DNA from: Acidimicrobiia bacterium
GTDB lineage: Bacteria > Actinomycetota > Acidimicrobiia > Spongiisociales > JAENVV01
Length of the DNA stretch: 42,220 nt
Reading direction: 5' to 3'
Assembly (NCBI GenBank): GCA_024637275.1
Contig: JAGXFS010000124.1
Location: forward strand, 1-42,220
Shown: positions 1 to 9,505 of the stretch, in pieces
Layout: the number at the start of each line of letters is the position of its first letter
Numbering within the stretch: the stretch's first letter is position 1
Notes under the pieces: generated by a model
Databases searched by the model: none
Told to the model about the DNA's origin: nothing
What the model saw: only the letters and a program-made list of their open reading frames with translations
Position numbers and translations under genes: made by a program

Positions 1-304
1 CGACAAGGCAACCGGAGCGACCGTTGGTGACGTCGGCCTGCATGTACGGGCGGCCGATCCGTCGACCGCCGACGTCGGCTACACGATCGCCCGCAATTAT
101 CAGCGACAGGGCTATGCCTCCGAGGCGGTGGGAGCGATCATCGAGTACGCCTTCGACGTCGTCGGGGTTCGAACCATCTTCGCCAATGCGCTTGCCGAGA
201 ACGCGGCATCGCGCGGGGTCGCCGAGCGGGTTGGTATGGCGCTGGATAAACAGTGGCTGACCAATGACGGCGCCGAGCTGGTGCGCTACTCGATCGTTAA
301 CTAG
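1..304 (+). CDS. GNAT-family N-acetyltransferase, 5'-truncated by window edge
   Basis: Open frame from base 2 to TAG at 302-304: DKATGATVGDVGLHVRAADPSTADVGYTIARNYQRQGYASEAVGAIIEYAFDVVGVRTIFANALAENAASRGVAERVGM; GNAT (RimJ/RimL-like) YxxxxxxQGxASEA and N..S..v.e+.GM motifs. Confidence 0.85.
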   Translation, partial: DKATGATVGDVGLHVRAADPSTADVGYTIARNYQRQGYASEAVGAIIEYAFDVVGVRTIFANALAENAASRGVAERVGMALDKQWLTNDGAELVRYSIVN

Positions 305-387
305 CGCTGCTAGTGGTGATGGTCCCCGTGGCCATCATCATCGTGGGAGTGTGAATGGCCATCCGAACCGGAGGCGTCAGGACCCAC

Positions 388-540
388 TCAGCAACCGGGT
401 TCCCCGTGGTTGCCACAGCAACTCGTGCCGTTCTTGAGTTTGATCGCGTTGTTCTTGATGGTGAGGCGAAGCCGCTCGGCTAGATCGAGCTCGGAACGCA
501 CCCAGTTACCGACAACGTGTTTGAACCCTGCTCGTGCCAT
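388..540 (-). CDS. Small Cys-rich protein (50 aa to the TGA): MARAGFKHVVGNWVRSELDLAERLRLTIKNNAIKLKNGTSCCGNHGEPGC; may continue in frame through TGA to 310
   Basis: Only the 3' part of the 163-aa track ORF 388..879 looks coding; ATG at 540. The same frame continues past TGA (388-390) to TAG (310-312) as VGPDASGSDGHSHSHDDDGHGDHHH. Confidence 0.65.
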   Translation of the reverse strand: MARAGFKHVVGNWVRSELDLAERLRLTIKNNAIKLKNGTSCCGNHGEPGC

Positions 541-576
541 GGCCGGGAGCCTAGACGTTCCTGCAACAATGGCGGA

Positions 577-1152
577 GTGCAAACTCAGCTTCCCGATGGG
601 GAAACAATCACCATCCGGCCAATTGATCCGGCAGACCGCTCCCAACTGGTCTCCGGTTTCGAAGCCACCAGCGAACAGAGCCGGTTCTTCCGCTTTATGC
701 GGGGGGTTGATCGCCTGACGGAAACCGAGTTGGACTACCTGGTGAACGTTGACGGCAGGGACCACGTGGCGTTGGTTGCGGCGCTTGAGACTGGCCAGGG
801 AGTTGGGGTTGCTCGATATGTTCGCGACCCGTTCGACGCCACCGTGGCGGAGGCTGCGCTGATCGTCGTCGACGCTCATCAGGGACGTGGAGTCGGAACG
901 AAACTGCTGCAGGCTCTCGCCGACACCGCACTCGAAAACGGCATCGAAGCCTTCACCGCGTACGTGCTCCCGGACAATCGGGCCGTGGTCGACGCCATGA
1001 CGAGGGCTGGCGCGAATACCGAACCGGAAGATTCACTGCTCCGAATGACTATCCGACTACCGATCGACGCGTCGTTGTTCGCCGACAGCACCCTTCGAGC
1101 GGCGCTGCGACAAGCCGCCGCAGGGGCACTAAGCCTCAACGATCAGTTCTGA
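577..1152 (+). CDS. GNAT-family N-acetyltransferase
   Basis: GTG start at 577 (VQTQLPDGETITIRPIDPADRSQLVSGF...); acetyl-CoA loop VVDAHQGRGVGTKLLQALADTA; upstream part of the 517 ORF overlaps the divergent small gene. Confidence 0.85.
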   Translation: MQTQLPDGETITIRPIDPADRSQLVSGFEATSEQSRFFRFMRGVDRLTETELDYLVNVDGRDHVALVAALETGQGVGVARYVRDPFDATVAEAALIVVDAHQGRGVGTKLLQALADTALENGIEAFTAYVLPDNRAVVDAMTRAGANTEPEDSLLRMTIRLPIDASLFADSTLRAALRQAAAGALSLNDQF

Positions 1153-1158
1153 CACCAA

Positions 1159-2583
1159 TCAGCTCTGACACAGTGCCTCAACCTCGTCAGGGTCGACCGG
1201 TAGGGCTGCCGTAAGGTTCTCTGAGCCTGCCGCGGTGATGGCAATGTCGTCTTCGATGCGAACCCCAATGCCGCGGAACTCGGCTGGAATCTCGTGGGTG
1301 ACCCGGGGCGCGTCCTTGGTCTCTTCTTGTTCGAGCTTGCGGGCGGCGTCCCAACCCATCCGAAAACGTCGTTCGTAAATCGCCGCCGGGTGTAAGCCCT
1401 CCATAAGGACAAACTCGACGGTCTCCTGGTCGGGCGCCACGTAGATCCCCGGTTCGACGGTGAACGACATGCCAATCTCAAGTGTCCGCGACTCGTCACC
1501 GATTTGGACGGATCCCGCGTCGTGAACGTCCATGCCAAGCCAGTGTCCAGTCCCGTGCATGAAGTACTGCCGGTAGTGGTGCATGCTCAGTGAGTCTTCG
1601 AGGCCGCGCGGCAACAGACCGAGGTCAACAAGGCCTTCGGTGACGACTCGCTTGGCAGTCTCGTCCATGTCCCGGTGCGTATTACCTACGGTGCCCACCG
1701 CAATCGAGGCCCTTTGGGCAGCCAGCACGACGTCATAGACGGCTCGCTGGGGGGCGGAAAAGCGGCCGTTGGCGGGGAACGTCCTGGTGATATCGGATGA
1801 GAAGTGTCCTGATTCTGCGGCCGCATCAATGAGCAGTAGATCGCCGTCCTCAATCAGGCGGTCATTCTCGGTGTAGTGGAGGATGCAAGCGTTCGGCCCC
1901 GACGCAACGATCGAAGGATAGCCGTTACGCGGTGATCCCTCCTGGCGAAACACGTGCTCCATGGCTGCTTGTACCTGGTATTCGTGAACCCCGGGTTTGG
2001 TGAACCGCATCGCGGCTTCGTGTCCGAGTACCGAGACATCACAGGCCCGCCGGAGGTGCGCCAGTTCGGGGTCGGACTTGCGGAGTCGGAAGCCATCAAG
2101 GATCGGTGACGGGTCGATCAACCGGGTGGGGATGATCCGCCCGTATCGAGCGGCGAGCGGGGCCAGGCTTTGGATCATCCCGAGCAATGTGTCATCGAGT
2201 GGGCTGCCGGTCCGGTAGTACACCGTATCGGTACCGATCAAATGTTCTTTCAGTTGGTCTGACAAGTCCTCGATCGGGAATGCCGCATCTGCACCAAAGC
2301 GAGATTTCGCTCCTTCGGTACCGGCCCGGTATCCGTTCCAGATTTCCATTTCCCGATCCCGCGGCCGGACAAACAAGGTATATGGCGCGGTCGGATGGGA
2401 CGGGTGAATCACCGCAACCGCGTCCGGTTCGGAGAACCCGGTCAGGAAATAGAAAGTGGAATCCTGGCGAAATTCGTGACCGACGTCGTCGTTGCGGGTT
2501 GTTTCCCGACCGGCTGGAATGACGGCGACTCCATCCCCGATCGCATCAGCGAACTGAGCTCTGCGTTGTGCGAATTGATCCAT
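1159..2583 (-). CDS. pepP: Xaa-Pro aminopeptidase (M24 metallopeptidase family)
   Basis: N-terminal AMP_N domain (RRAQFADAIGDGVAVIPAGRE) and M24 metal motifs (LLIDAAAESGHFSSDITRTFP, HGTGHWLGMDVHD, MSFTVEPGIYV, GIGVRIEDDI). Confidence 0.93.
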   Translation of the reverse strand: MDQFAQRRAQFADAIGDGVAVIPAGRETTRNDDVGHEFRQDSTFYFLTGFSEPDAVAVIHPSHPTAPYTLFVRPRDREMEIWNGYRAGTEGAKSRFGADAAFPIEDLSDQLKEHLIGTDTVYYRTGSPLDDTLLGMIQSLAPLAARYGRIIPTRLIDPSPILDGFRLRKSDPELAHLRRACDVSVLGHEAAMRFTKPGVHEYQVQAAMEHVFRQEGSPRNGYPSIVASGPNACILHYTENDRLIEDGDLLLIDAAAESGHFSSDITRTFPANGRFSAPQRAVYDVVLAAQRASIAVGTVGNTHRDMDETAKRVVTEGLVDLGLLPRGLEDSLSMHHYRQYFMHGTGHWLGMDVHDAGSVQIGDESRTLEIGMSFTVEPGIYVAPDQETVEFVLMEGLHPAAIYERRFRMGWDAARKLEQEETKDAPRVTHEIPAEFRGIGVRIEDDIAITAAGSENLTAALPVDPDEVEALCQS

Positions 2584-2800
2584 CCTTCCAGGCTACCGCA
2601 CCCAACGCGACCACTACCCACGACCCTGATCGACCCGAGTAGCCCCACCGATCGCCGAAACCCTGGGTTCAACCCAGGGTTCGTACGCCCGAAAACGGGC
2701 ACTGGAGCCCGAAGAACGGATCGCGTCGAGCAGAAACCGCGGATCGTCCGACGCGCGAGGTGTGCTTCACCTACCATCGGGGCATCCCAAGGGAGAGACA

Positions 2801-3175
2801 TTGAAACGAGATGACATCCTGACCCGACTCGGTGAGCTAGCCGGCGAAATCGAAAAGGCCCGCACCGACACTGGAGATATTGGAGCCCTGGCAGCCCTGA
2901 CCGAGGAGCGGGACGACCTGAGAGACATCCTCCGATCGCACGCTCCACTTACCGTCGCGGATATGCAACGCGAGCTAGAAGGACTCAAAGCGCACCTGGC
3001 TCGCTTCCCCGGTCAGGGCCTTCAACTGGCCATCGCCGGCGAGGGCTCAGTATCCGGAACACGAAACTCCGTCAACGCCATCGCCGACGAACAAAGTTCG
3101 GCTGACCCGCACAGTGCCGTGGCATGGATTCGCCAGCGGATCGCCTTCCTCGAAGAACAGATCGCCAAGGGCTAG
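2801..3175 (+). CDS. Hypothetical protein, helical/coiled-coil-like
   Basis: TTG start at 2801 preceded by GGGAGAGA; LKRDDILTRLGELAGEIEKARTDTGDIGALAALTEERDDLRDILRSHAP... Confidence 0.6.
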   Translation: MKRDDILTRLGELAGEIEKARTDTGDIGALAALTEERDDLRDILRSHAPLTVADMQRELEGLKAHLARFPGQGLQLAIAGEGSVSGTRNSVNAIADEQSSADPHSAVAWIRQRIAFLEEQIAKG

Positions 3176-3210
3176 CTGATCGGCCAGGCAATCGACCGGC
3201 ATTCGTAACC

Positions 3211-3837
3211 ATGGAACTTGCGATCAAACTGTTGCTTTCGGTTTTGGTCGGCGGACTCGTCGGCGCCGAGAGGGAATACCGGGACAAAGCCGCTGGATTT
3301 CGAACCATCCTGCTCATAACCCTGGGCGCCACGCTGTTCACGATCATCTCCGAAGAACTGGCAGGCAGCACCAACGACCCCGGTCGGGTCGCGGCAGGAA
3401 TTGTTGCCGGCGTCGGCTTTCTCGGCGGGGGCGTGATCTTCAAGCATCATGGCAACGTCTCAGGAATCACCACCGCGGCAACCATCTGGGTCGCAGCAGC
3501 ACTGGGAATGGCGATCGGAGCCGGGCAATATGCGGCGGGCCTCGCCACCTTTGGGGTGATGATGATTGTTCTCGTTGTCCTGCCCAAGATCGAGATCATG
3601 ATCGACCGGCAGTCTGAGCAAATGATCTACCGGATCGTAACCACGGCCGGCCACGAGAAAGTCGATGCCTTGCGAGAAGAAATCGTAACGCTGGGCCTCC
3701 GGGTCCGTTCGTTCAAAGAAGCGAAAGACCGCGAACACCTCATCACGTTCTTTGATGTAACCGGCCCCAAAACCGCCCATCGAGCAGTCATGCAATCCCT
3801 CTACGAAGACCCGGATATCCTCGAGTTCGAAACGTAG
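3211..3837 (+). CDS. MgtC/SapB family membrane protein
   Basis: MELAIKLLLSVLVGGLVGAEREYRDKAAGFRTILLITLGATLFTIIS...VAAGIVAGVGFLGGGVIFK; canonical MgtC_SapB motifs (GxERE, GxRT, GVGFLGGG). Confidence 0.9.
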   Translation: MELAIKLLLSVLVGGLVGAEREYRDKAAGFRTILLITLGATLFTIISEELAGSTNDPGRVAAGIVAGVGFLGGGVIFKHHGNVSGITTAATIWVAAALGMAIGAGQYAAGLATFGVMMIVLVVLPKIEIMIDRQSEQMIYRIVTTAGHEKVDALREEIVTLGLRVRSFKEAKDREHLITFFDVTGPKTAHRAVMQSLYEDPDILEFET

Positions 3838-3856
3838 CCAGAAACAGACACCCCGG

Positions 3857-4720
3857 TCACAAGGTGGCGAGCCAGCGGGCCAGTTCCCGGCCAATTTCGG
3901 TGCCAGAATCCTCCTGGATGAAGTGCAATCCCGGGACCGTCATTTCTTGCTGGTTGGGCCAGTTCCGGCAGAATTCTCGCTGGGCTCCAATCAGAATCGA
4001 TCCAGGATCGGCGTTGAAGAAATACTTCGGTACCGATGAGGTGGACAGCCACTCCGAATAAGCCCCAACGATCTCCGCTACGTCGGCCGGTTCGCCTTCG
4101 ATCGGAATCTGCCGCGGCCACGTCAGCGTTGGGCGACGGGCCTCACCCCCGGCGACATATGGCCGTCGATACTCGGCCATCTCAGCATCGGCCAATTCCC
4201 GAAGTACGGCACTGGGAAGAACACGCTCTACGAACATATTCTTGTCGATGATCATCGACTCACCCGCTTCGGACCGGAGGCCTTGAAAGAACTTGCGAGC
4301 CGATTCGGGCCAATCGTCCCAGCTGGCAATCGGCTGGACGATCGCTTCCATGTAGGCGATGGCCCGGACGCGATCGCGGTGCCGATTCGCCCAGTCAAAG
4401 CCAAGCCCCGAACCCCAGTCGTGTATGACCAGAACTACCCGGTCACCGAGGTCGAGCGAATCCAGCAGCCCATCGAGGTATCGGCGATGTTCGACGAACG
4501 TGTATGAGTCAGGACCCGGGTCGTCGAGCTTGTCCGAGTCGCCCATTCCGATCAGATCAGGAGCGATCAATCGTCCGTGACCCTTCAGACCGGCCATAAC
4601 GAATCTCCACAAGAACGAGGAGGTCGGATTCCCATGCAAGAACACGATCGGATCGCCCGCGCCCACGTCGACATAGGCCATCTGCTTTCCGAGAATGCGC
4701 CGGAATGACTTTGGGTACAT
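3857..4720 (-). CDS. dhaA: Haloalkane dehalogenase (HLD-II-like alpha/beta hydrolase)
   Basis: ATG at 4720 with GGAGG upstream; [35 protein letters not shown] (nucleophile Asp + halide Trp), YMEAIVQP (acid), GLHFIQEDS (His). Confidence 0.85.
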   Translation of the reverse strand: MYPKSFRRILGKQMAYVDVGAGDPIVFLHGNPTSSFLWRFVMAGLKGHGRLIAPDLIGMGDSDKLDDPGPDSYTFVEHRRYLDGLLDSLDLGDRVVLVIHDWGSGLGFDWANRHRDRVRAIAYMEAIVQPIASWDDWPESARKFFQGLRSEAGESMIIDKNMFVERVLPSAVLRELADAEMAEYRRPYVAGGEARRPTLTWPRQIPIEGEPADVAEIVGAYSEWLSTSSVPKYFFNADPGSILIGAQREFCRNWPNQQEMTVPGLHFIQEDSGTEIGRELARWLATL

Positions 4721-4745
4721 CGGTCCTCCGCCTGGAAATTTCACC

Positions 4746-5945
4746 CTAGCTGTCGCGTAGTTCCTTTTCATAAGGGCTGGGGAATCGAAAGCGCAGGCTG
4801 ACCGGACCTATCCATTGGGAGAGTCGCTCTGCTTCGAGGTTGAGCGCCGTCCGAGCCCCGGTTCCCCGGCCTCGCAACGCTCCGACGGCAATCGAGCCGT
4901 CCGAGCGCTGCGCCCAACCACCGACGATCTCTCCGTTGACCCAGGCCGTCGGTCCGGCGTTGCCGTTGCGGTCGAACAAGCGCCCGGCCAGGTCTCCAAG
5001 TATCCAATCGCGCGCTTTCCAGCCCATCACGCTTGGATCGAGCCCGGGCAACAGTGCCACCCACGGCCCGGGGTCGGGGTCGGGAGACTGCGTGGTGTCG
5101 GTAGGGAGAACAAAACCGACGCCTCCCTCGAGCGCCACTTCTTGGGCGCCGACCCACCCGAGAGCTCTTTTGGTCTTGGCGACGGTCCACCCCGTCCACC
5201 ACTTGATATCTTCGAAGGTTCCGGGCCCGTACGCAGCCAACCAGCGGGACACGAGTCGCCCTTCAGCGTCCGCGGTAGGCAAGTCGGTGAGCGGCTCGCC
5301 AGCCCAGGCACCCAACGAGCGCCACTCATATTGTGAAGACCGCCACGTACCTGCCGGTCGCCCTTTGGCCACCTGGCAGTCCATCGCCAAGAGCATCAGC
5401 AGCCGACTGGCCAGGCTCATAGTTACTTCAGGTCGGTTTCCCTGGCGGACGGTCAGTTTGGTGTCGAGACCGTCGACGTTTTCCTTCATCTCTGCGGTGG
5501 TAGCCGTCCCCACTTCTTCCAAATACGCAACCGCGGCCCTGGCTACCTGCTCTAGCCACGCCTCCGCGTCAACGGTTCCATGGTTTGCCTGAAACATCTT
5601 CAGTAACTTGCGTCGCTCGTTAGCCACTACATCACGAGTCGCCGCTGCATACATCACCGAGCCCAAGTCGGGCGGCACCATGAACATCGTGCGTCGCATT
5701 GCCCAGATTCGCCACAGGTCCGCCCGGTCATAGAGAGCGGACTCGATGTCTTCGATCGTGATGCCGTCTATGCGCGCTCGCAGAGACAGAAAGACGGTGG
5801 CCGGGTCGCTTCCGTGGAGCCCGACCAACGCATCGGCAACCTCCGGGACCGTACCCAAAGGGCTAGTAAGCCCGTGACGCCTGCCCAAGCGGTTCCTTCG
5901 CTCGACGTCAGAGATTCGCGGCATGATGGGACCCCGGTTTGGCAT
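4746..5945 (-). CDS. Winged-helix DNA-binding domain protein (HTH_42 / YcaQ-like)
   Basis: [24 protein letters not shown]...[23 protein letters not shown] typical of the family. Confidence 0.75.
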   Translation of the reverse strand: MPNRGPIMPRISDVERRNRLGRRHGLTSPLGTVPEVADALVGLHGSDPATVFLSLRARIDGITIEDIESALYDRADLWRIWAMRRTMFMVPPDLGSVMYAAATRDVVANERRKLLKMFQANHGTVDAEAWLEQVARAAVAYLEEVGTATTAEMKENVDGLDTKLTVRQGNRPEVTMSLASRLLMLLAMDCQVAKGRPAGTWRSSQYEWRSLGAWAGEPLTDLPTADAEGRLVSRWLAAYGPGTFEDIKWWTGWTVAKTKRALGWVGAQEVALEGGVGFVLPTDTTQSPDPDPGPWVALLPGLDPSVMGWKARDWILGDLAGRLFDRNGNAGPTAWVNGEIVGGWAQRSDGSIAVGALRGRGTGARTALNLEAERLSQWIGPVSLRFRFPSPYEKELRDS

Positions 5946-5962
5946 CCGCCCACCCTATCGAC

Positions 5963-6247
5963 TCAGGGTTCAAGAGAAGTGAGAATCGCCTCTGTGGAGG
6001 CTCGCGCCAGGAGGACCGACGTTTCCTGCCCAACCGCTACCTCGACAAACAGCAGCGGTTCGCCGTCGAGCTCGGCAAGTTCGGAGAACCAGAAGGCCTC
6101 TCCCCCCGCCGCCCGTTCAGAAATGACCCTCGTGGCCGACCTGCTCCAGTTGATCCCGTCCAGCGACGTGCCGATGCCGAGCTTGCGGGTGATGCGATTT
6201 GCCGACAGTGCAGCTGTGGAAGAGGATGCCGCCGACCTCAAATCCAT
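5963..6247 (-). CDS. Hypothetical protein (94 aa)
   Basis: ORF fills the gap between same-strand genes; no recognisable domain, start uncertain. Confidence 0.4.
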   Translation of the reverse strand: MDLRSAASSSTAALSANRITRKLGIGTSLDGINWSRSATRVISERAAGGEAFWFSELAELDGEPLLFVEVAVGQETSVLLARASTEAILTSLEP

Positions 6248-6294
6248 TGATCAAAGCATGGTGTGCGTGGAAGGATTCAGAGGCGTGAACCTCG

Positions 6295-6726
6295 CTAGTA
6301 GCCGACTGTGTCGTCCGAGCCAGTGATCTTGGTAGGGCGAACTCGCACCAGCCACTCTCCAGGAGCGCCATTGCGGCGCCCGAACTCTCCTGCCCGGTCG
6401 GGTCCCATGTACCGGCGGCCGATCTCGGTCGCCCACCGGATAAGTGCCGCTGGCTCAGCGCTTAGTTCCGCACGGCCTTCGATGATGACGAAGCTATAGG
6501 GCGGGGTCTGATCGTCGACGGAGATCGATACCCGGTTGTCTCGGTCCAGGTTCTTGCCTTTGACGCTCGTGTCAGCCGTGTTGAACAGGACGTCATCGCC
6601 ATCGAGCACAAACCAGATCGGGGCTACATGCGGCCGCCCGTCGCTCCGGACCGTTGCTAGCTTGCCAGTCAGCGTTCCAGCCATCAGGAACTCACGAACT
6701 CGTTCAGGTGACATAGGCGTCGACAT
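6295..6726 (-). CDS. PPOX-class (pyridoxamine 5'-phosphate oxidase-like / F420-dependent) oxidoreductase
   Basis: GKLATVRSDGRPHVAPIWFVLDGDDVLFNTADTSVKGKNLDRDNRVSISVDDQTPPYSFVIIEGRAEL split-barrel motifs. Confidence 0.85.
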   Translation of the reverse strand: MSTPMSPERVREFLMAGTLTGKLATVRSDGRPHVAPIWFVLDGDDVLFNTADTSVKGKNLDRDNRVSISVDDQTPPYSFVIIEGRAELSAEPAALIRWATEIGRRYMGPDRAGEFGRRNGAPGEWLVRVRPTKITGSDDTVGY

Positions 6727-6792
6727 GCCATCGAAGATACCCGATGGGAGCCGAACGTGGTCTCCGAGTCCACCAACCTAGAGTGACGCACC

Positions 6793-7698
6793 ATGACCGA
6801 CCTGGCTCCCATCTTCGTCGACATCCTGCTTCCGGTATTCGGTCTGGCCACGATCGGCCTGCTCATTGGGCGGCGCATGGGGCTCGATCCTGCGCCACTC
6901 GCCAAGGTCGCCTATTACATCCTTGCGCCGGCCTTCTTCCTGGATCTACTGCGCGACGCGGACGTCACGACGGGGGTCGTGGCGCAAATGGCGATCGTTA
7001 TGGGCATCACGACGGCGGTTGTCGCTCTGCTCGGTCTTGCGGCTGGCAAATTGCTCCGATCGGGCTATTCAGTGACGGCCGCTACGGTCCTGGTCGCGGT
7101 CTACGGAAATGTCGGCAATTTCGGCATTCCCATCGTGGCGTTCGCGTTCGGCGAGGACTCCCTGCCGCTGGCAGGGGTTTCGTTCTTGATCATCAACTTC
7201 TCGGCTTTCATGATTGGAGTCACGGCAGCCACCTGGCGGACATCGTCACCGGGCCGGGCTATTTTTCGAGCGCTAACCACTCCCACCGTCGCGGTCTTGC
7301 CCATCGCAATACTGTTCAACGTCAACGACGTTCGCCTTCCAGTGTTCGCCGACCGGGCGATCACGCTGCTCGCCAACGCGATGATCGGTGTGATGCTCTT
7401 GACCCTCGGCGTGCAGCTTGCCGGAATGCAGCGACCTCGTTTTACTACCGAGGTATGGATTGCCTCCGGCCTTCGCTTGCTGATAGCCCCGGCGGTCGCG
7501 GCCCTGGCGGCCGCAGTCGTCGGTTTGGGTGGGGTCCCCGGCGGAGTAACAATCCTTCAATCGGCCATGCCGGCGGCAGTGTTCGCTGCGTTAATCGCGA
7601 TCGAGCACGATCTGGAGCCTGATTTCGTGACCACGACGGTGCTCGTTTCTACGGTCGCAAGTGCGCTCACCCTCGCGACGATCATTGCCCTACTTTGA
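6793..7698 (+). CDS. AEC (auxin efflux carrier) family transporter
   Basis: Hydrophobic 301-aa protein; VFGLATIGLLIGRRMGLDPAPLAKVAYYILAPAFFLDLL, GNVGNFGIPIV motif. Confidence 0.88.
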   Translation: MTDLAPIFVDILLPVFGLATIGLLIGRRMGLDPAPLAKVAYYILAPAFFLDLLRDADVTTGVVAQMAIVMGITTAVVALLGLAAGKLLRSGYSVTAATVLVAVYGNVGNFGIPIVAFAFGEDSLPLAGVSFLIINFSAFMIGVTAATWRTSSPGRAIFRALTTPTVAVLPIAILFNVNDVRLPVFADRAITLLANAMIGVMLLTLGVQLAGMQRPRFTTEVWIASGLRLLIAPAVAALAAAVVGLGGVPGGVTILQSAMPAAVFAALIAIEHDLEPDFVTTTVLVSTVASALTLATIIALL

Positions 7699-7723
7699 GG
7701 TCGAGTTCGAGAGAACTCCCCAA

Positions 7724-8068
7724 CTAACGGCGGACAAAGAGCCGAGGCCGGAGACGTCGGGGAAGCCTCCGTCCGAACAGACTAAGGGCGTGTTGGCGGA
7801 CCGCCAACCCGTATCCAATCCCGCCTAGCGGTGCCATCAACAACACAACCACCGGGGATGCACCCAGGTCAAACAGATCAAGCCGAGTCAGGACTTGCCA
7901 GGAGACCAACCAATAGACCCCGGCCAGGGAAGCCACCCGTACGGTGCGTCGGACCATGACGCGTCGAGCCGCCGCCCGATCGGGCGCATTCCAATTGTTC
8001 GTCGCTTTGCCGAGGGCCCAGCCCAGTGAGCCGAAGCCCAGGGCCGACAGCCAGGGGAGCAAGTCCAC
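7724..8068 (-). CDS. Hypothetical membrane protein
   Basis: 114 aa, two to three hydrophobic segments, Arg-rich C-terminus; convergent with AEC gene. Confidence 0.55.
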   Translation of the reverse strand: MDLLPWLSALGFGSLGWALGKATNNWNAPDRAAARRVMVRRTVRVASLAGVYWLVSWQVLTRLDLFDLGASPVVVLLMAPLGGIGYGLAVRQHALSLFGRRLPRRLRPRLFVRR

Positions 8069-8137
8069 CGGGACGCTTCCTTACGTTTGAGTCGAATGGC
8101 CTGGCAGGAACTGAGACGCCCGGCCGTCTGCTTGACC

Positions 8138-9505
8138 CTAGTTCCTGATATCTTCCAGCAGTGAGCGTAGGCGCTTGATTTGCTTGACGACCTCGCGATA
8201 CGAACCGCCACCAGGCGTCACCCTATGTTCGACTGAAGCCACCGGGTCGAGGCGATCGATATCGCCTGCCTCAAACAGTTCATGTGCGGTAATCAAGTCG
8301 GCGGCATTCGCTTCCTCCAATGTCCGTCCGTCCTCGCCAAGGTTTCGCAACAGGCGACCGACGGCTTCGTGAGCAGTCCGGAAAGCCACGCCTCGCCCGA
8401 CCAGGATCTCAGCCATGTCGAGGGCCGTCACCTCCGGATTCGGTGCAGGCGGGTTGAACACAGCCGTCGCCAACATCGCGGCCAGGGTCTGAAGCGACCC
8501 GGCCAGCACGTCGTCGGCGTGAAATACGATCCGCTTGTCTTCTTGAAGGTCGCGGTTGTAGGTCAACGGCAGACCCTTTTGCAGCGACATGATCGCCGTC
8601 AAGTCCCCGATAACCCCGGCAGAACGCCCCCTTACAAGTTCAGCGACGTCGGGGTTCTTCTTCTGAGGCATCGCCGACGACCCGGTCGTGAAAGAGTCCG
8701 GGAAGCTCACCCACCCGAACTCGCTTGTCGCCCACAGGACGATCTCCTCCGACAACCTGGAGAGATGGACCATGGATTGGGCGCAGACAAAGACGTATTC
8801 GGCGACAAAATCTCGGGATCCAACGGCATCCATCGAGTTGGTGAAATGCCAGCTCCAACCGAGAAGCCGGGCCGAAATCGCCGGATCAAGCGGCAGACTT
8901 GAACCACCTGATGCGCCGGCTCCGAGCGGAGACACCTGAGTCCGGTAGATCGCCGCCTGTAGACGTTCGGCGTCGCGTCGAACCATCTCTGCATACGCAA
9001 GCAAATGGTGGGCTAGCGGGACCGCCTGAGCCTGCTGAAGATGCGTGTAGGAGGGGACCACGACATCGCCTACCCGTTCGGCCTGATCCACGAGCACCGT
9101 TGCGAGACTCGCCAAACGCTGTAGTTGTAGGGAACCTGACCGCGCCAGGTAGAGACGCAAGTCCAGTGCTATCTGATCGTTCCTAGAACGGCCGGTATGC
9201 ACCTTCCGCCCGACGTCTCCCACCAGCTCGATCAGCCGGCGTTCGGTGGCCGAGTGGACGTCCTCATCGGTGTCGAGAAAGACGAAGTCACCCGCTTCGG
9301 CTTCGTCGACAATCTCAAGGATCCCGGCCTGCAACTGCGCCGCCTCTTCGTCGGTGACGATCCCCTGTTCTCCAAGCATGCCGACGTGAGCCCAGGATCC
9401 GTGCAGGTCGTCGAAGATGAGCCGTCGATCCGCCGTGTCAACCGTGAAGGCCCACAAAAGGGCGTCGGGGCTCTCGGCGAAGCCTCCTCCCCAAAGCGTC
9501 GACAT
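8138..9505 (-). CDS. argH: Argininosuccinate lyase
   Basis: LWGGGFAESPD..., HTGRSRNDQIALDLRLYL, signature GSSAMPQKKNPD. Confidence 0.98.
   Translation of the reverse strand: MSTLWGGGFAESPDALLWAFTVDTADRRLIFDDLHGSWAHVGMLGEQGIVTDEEAAQLQAGILEIVDEAEAGDFVFLDTDEDVHSATERRLIELVGDVGRKVHTGRSRNDQIALDLRLYLARSGSLQLQRLASLATVLVDQAERVGDVVVPSYTHLQQAQAVPLAHHLLAYAEMVRRDAERLQAAIYRTQVSPLGAGASGGSSLPLDPAISARLLGWSWHFTNSMDAVGSRDFVAEYVFVCAQSMVHLSRLSEEIVLWATSEFGWVSFPDSFTTGSSAMPQKKNPDVAELVRGRSAGVIGDLTAIMSLQKGLPLTYNRDLQEDKRIVFHADDVLAGSLQTLAAMLATAVFNPPAPNPEVTALDMAEILVGRGVAFRTAHEAVGRLLRNLGEDGRTLEEANAADLITAHELFEAGDIDRLDPVASVEHRVTPGGGSYREVVKQIKRLRSLLEDIRN

Noticed and set aside
541-879. N-terminal extension of the 163-aa minus ORF
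   Set aside because: Overlaps the divergent GNAT coding sequence; only the last 50 codons look real.
8105-8147. Inverted repeat CAGGAACT...AGTTCCTG at the argH 3' end
   Set aside because: Short arms with a 27-nt loop and includes the argH stop; may be a weak terminator but insufficient evidence.
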